A stretch of DNA of 64,000 nt from the NCBI RefSeq assembly GCF_029227915.1, contig NC_079878.1, positions 12,028,001 to 12,092,000 of the forward strand, written 5' to 3'. This document shows, piece by piece, positions 61,561 through 64,000 of the stretch (positions within the stretch are counted from its first letter, which is position 1; each line of letters starts with the position of its first letter). The notes beneath the pieces were generated by a model, which saw only the letters and a list, made by a program, of their open reading frames with translations, did not search any database and had not been told where the DNA came from. The DNA comes from Hydractinia symbiolongicarpus. Taxonomy: Eukaryota; Cnidaria; Hydrozoa; Anthoathecata; Hydractiniidae. A program made the translations under genes and the position numbers.

Positions 61561-63224
61561 ATTATACGTTCTTAACCAATGATTAATGATAACTATAACA
61601 CAGTATAATAATTTCTTATTTAAACATTTATTTAGTTATAATATAATTACTCTTTAAATAAATACCATAAAGTCTCACTGCACAATAAAAGTATATGCAG
61701 GGGTTTACAACGTTATTGTAACGCAGCTATGTTTTTGAAGGTTAGTGTTAATAAACTCAATTACAGTTAAAAAAAAAAACGATCAGTTAAATGTTCTCTA
61801 TTTAGCAACATCGATCTAAACTCAAACCTTTACCATTGAGTATGATTAGGCATATCAGAACAACGTTATCCTTACAAATTACAACTACAAGTTATACTGC
61901 TGATGTGTCAATGTTTTATGTTTTTTAACAATGAATGGACAGAGATCTGTTGTAAATATCCAACAATTAGGTCATAAGGTTGCGTGACATAATTATTTGA
62001 CATTGAACTTTGTATTATTAGTAATTCAGGAAATTTGAACTGACGGAAAATCATTTTTAATTAAGAGTCAGTCTGAAATACTACTTTGGGAGAGGTGTGA
62101 GCTGGGAGGCTATAGGTTTTTGTCTTTTCCCTTAAATTTCTCTTGCCATTAAACAATATAGTACACAACAAACACAGACTTTTAATTACCATAGATCTCT
62201 ATTATAATTAGGTGTGTATTGTTTGAAAGTTCTTCGAAATCACTACTTCGTGTACAGCAGATGCATGAAATATGCAGGACAGTCAAATAAGACCTGACCA
62301 ATTTTTTTTATCATAAAAAATGCTGAATAAATTTGAAACTGAGGAAATAATAACGACTTTAGTATATTATTTTTGTTCAACATTTCAAGTATTTATCAAC
62401 CCATCATGAAGAAGTGTGTACAATTTTAATTTTTTTTAAATACACATACTACCCATATTCTTAGTGAAAAAAATATTGAAACCATATCCAAAAAGAAGAA
62501 ATTGTGCCGATTTAATTGCATCTCTCATTATAAAGAGGCTTTCTTTGACTCTAAGTCTTCTCACCCAAAACCAGAATGTCAAAGTTGGCAAACGATGCAC
62601 TGTTTATGATAATCACTGATAGCAGATTGTTTCGTATTAATTGACTTACCTGTGAGGGCCGATATTTCAATATGTTCGCTGATCCTTATTTTCTGGTGCC
62701 TATTTGTTTGGCCATAATTGAATTCACGACACGTGTGACGATAAACGACACTAGATAACAGAACTTCGGTTGTTCTATACTTGTATTTAAACAGTTAGAT
62801 AGACGGGATCGTGTTCTAAAAATAATAGAAATATTTCAACAATTAAGTGTGGACCTTAAAGAATTGGTAAGTTTCGTGCGATTGGTCTGTATTTCACCTA
62901 GAACTTCAAAAGAGTAAAGAAATATCTAAGAAAAGTGGTTATCAGTCCACATTTGTTTTTCCCTTTACTTTTACTGTAATCTATTTATCTATTCATCTAT
63001 ATACTTTTAAGAACAAATGTACTGTACTGAGGTCACCATAGCAGTTGGAAGTTTTTTTGTATATTACAATACGCTATTTACCGTTACACTTATCATGTTA
63101 TACGAATGCCGCTTTAGTTTTTCCACGCTTGCGCTTTCCAATATCGAAATCAATTCTAAAAGTGATCAAACATAGATATGCAGACAGTTGCGTTTAATCG
63201 ATACGAAAGTTAGAGAAGATCAAT
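61561..63224. other. Upstream region of ligase B, with possible 5' UTR exon
   Basis: No coding sequence. At 62650 a strong minus-strand donor (CCCTCACAG|GTAAGTC) follows an exon-like stretch to about 62750, which could be a non-coding first exon of ligase B. There is no proof. Confidence 0.3.
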
Positions 63225-64000
63225 TTTGTATTGAGGGAAGCTAACTTGGATTGGGATTTCATAGAAAATTGTAGGACTGCTTATCTTATCACAAATTTTT
63301 AAATTTTCGCGTAGCTAAAAGGTCGATCATCATCATACAGAGAATGTCAAAGATCACTCTTTAATGACGAAATTGATCAAAAGAAGTCTCAAATTCGAAG
63401 CTTAATTAATGATTTTGACATTTAACGTTTATCACTGGCTAATGTTTTATCTTTTATTAAGTTGACTCATGTTAGTTGAGTCTTTCTAGTAAGCAACATA
63501 CTGCACAGACAAAAAGAAATCCAAAAAAAATAAATTCAAAAACCTGTTGAAAATGAAATTCCGAAGAACGATCTTGACCTTCATGTTATTTTGAATTTTT
63601 CTAGGCATAAACTTTTTAAAAATCTTTATTGCGTAAAGGCCTTAATTTTGCTATTCCACCCGAAGCTTTAAATTTTGGGGATTATCTCCCTAGTTGAATG
63701 CTTTTATCAGGACATCAAGGGATTAGATATTCTCAACTCAGAAGATTTGGAATTTGTCAAAAACAAGGTAAAATATGCTACATTATCTTCATCTCGTACT
63801 TAAAATGATGATATTCTACAAAATCTTCCTAGAGAGTAATTTGTGTCTCTTATTAACTTATCTAAGGAGCCTAATCTTGTAATACAAAGGCAATTCTGTT
63901 GTTCTAGTAGATAAAGAAGTGTGCATCAAAAAGATGAAAGAACTTTTATCTGACAGGACCAAGTTTTAGCAGGTAATTTTGTTCGAAATAGGTACATCAT
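63225..64000 (+). pseudogene. Decayed Penelope-like retroelement, N-terminal RT region, runs off the window
   Basis: In shifting frames one reads VILNFSRHKLFKNL, then LNFAIPPEALNFGDYL, then YQDIKGLDILNSEDLEFVKN with YATLSSSRT, then FVSLINLSKEPNLVIQR, then GNSVVLVDKEVCIKKMKELL ending SDRTKF. This order (GLNF--PP--L---D, LLYRDI, L--L-----IVIQ-ADKGNSVV--D---Y--KM--LLSD-TKF) is characteristic of the region before and at the start of the reverse transcriptase of Penelope-like elements common in cnidarians. Several frameshifts and stops show that it is dead. The catalytic core and GIY-YIG endonuclease would lie beyond 64000. Confidence 0.65.

Overview
This window is animal nuclear DNA, most likely from a hydrozoan cnidarian. 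It is AT-rich, genes are split by introns with GT/AG borders, and every gene I could assemble lies on the minus strand. The clues to the organism are a Wnt3-type gene, a small secreted protein with two ShKT domains, and many decayed animal transposons (Penelope-like, jockey-like LINE, tRNA-derived SINEs, Helitron-like elements, MITEs). The genus is not proven. Gene models were built by hand from splice signals and reading-phase continuity, and no homology search was run.

Layout. 1-2.46 kb: two roughly 1-kb direct repeats. 3012-4118: a two-exon gene for a secreted, helix-rich protein of 254 residues that I do not recognise. 4.8-5.5 kb: a Helitron-like element. 7264-15521: a five-exon Wnt gene, 361 residues with 24 cysteines in the mature part, best matching Wnt3; its two large introns hold transposon debris. 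15.5-21.8 kb: Wnt upstream region with MITEs and a short Helitron-like element, no gene seen. 21832-32248: an apparently exact head-to-tail duplication of a 5,208-bp unit. 32.2-37.3 kb: decayed LINE and two SINEs. 37372-39589: a three-exon gene for a 105-residue secreted protein with two ShKT domains. 39.6-44.5 kb: intergenic, with a pogo-like MITE. 44535-50494 and 58088-61560: two tandem seven-exon paralogues of the ANL superfamily (4-coumarate-CoA ligase/luciferase-like acyl-CoA synthetases) with identical intron positions. The 7.6 kb between them holds a long-TIR MITE, a complete Helitron-like element and two minisatellites. 61.6-64 kb: intergenic, ending in a decayed Penelope-like reverse transcriptase that runs off the window.

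Functionally the genes look independent: an axial-patterning ligand, two secreted proteins (one possibly venom- or matrix-related), and a pair of probably mitochondrial acyl-CoA ligases. The most interesting points are the exact 5.2-kb duplication with inverted-repeat-like ends, the mosaic conservation between the two ligases, the unrecognised secreted protein, and paired TCF-like motifs just upstream of the Wnt gene.
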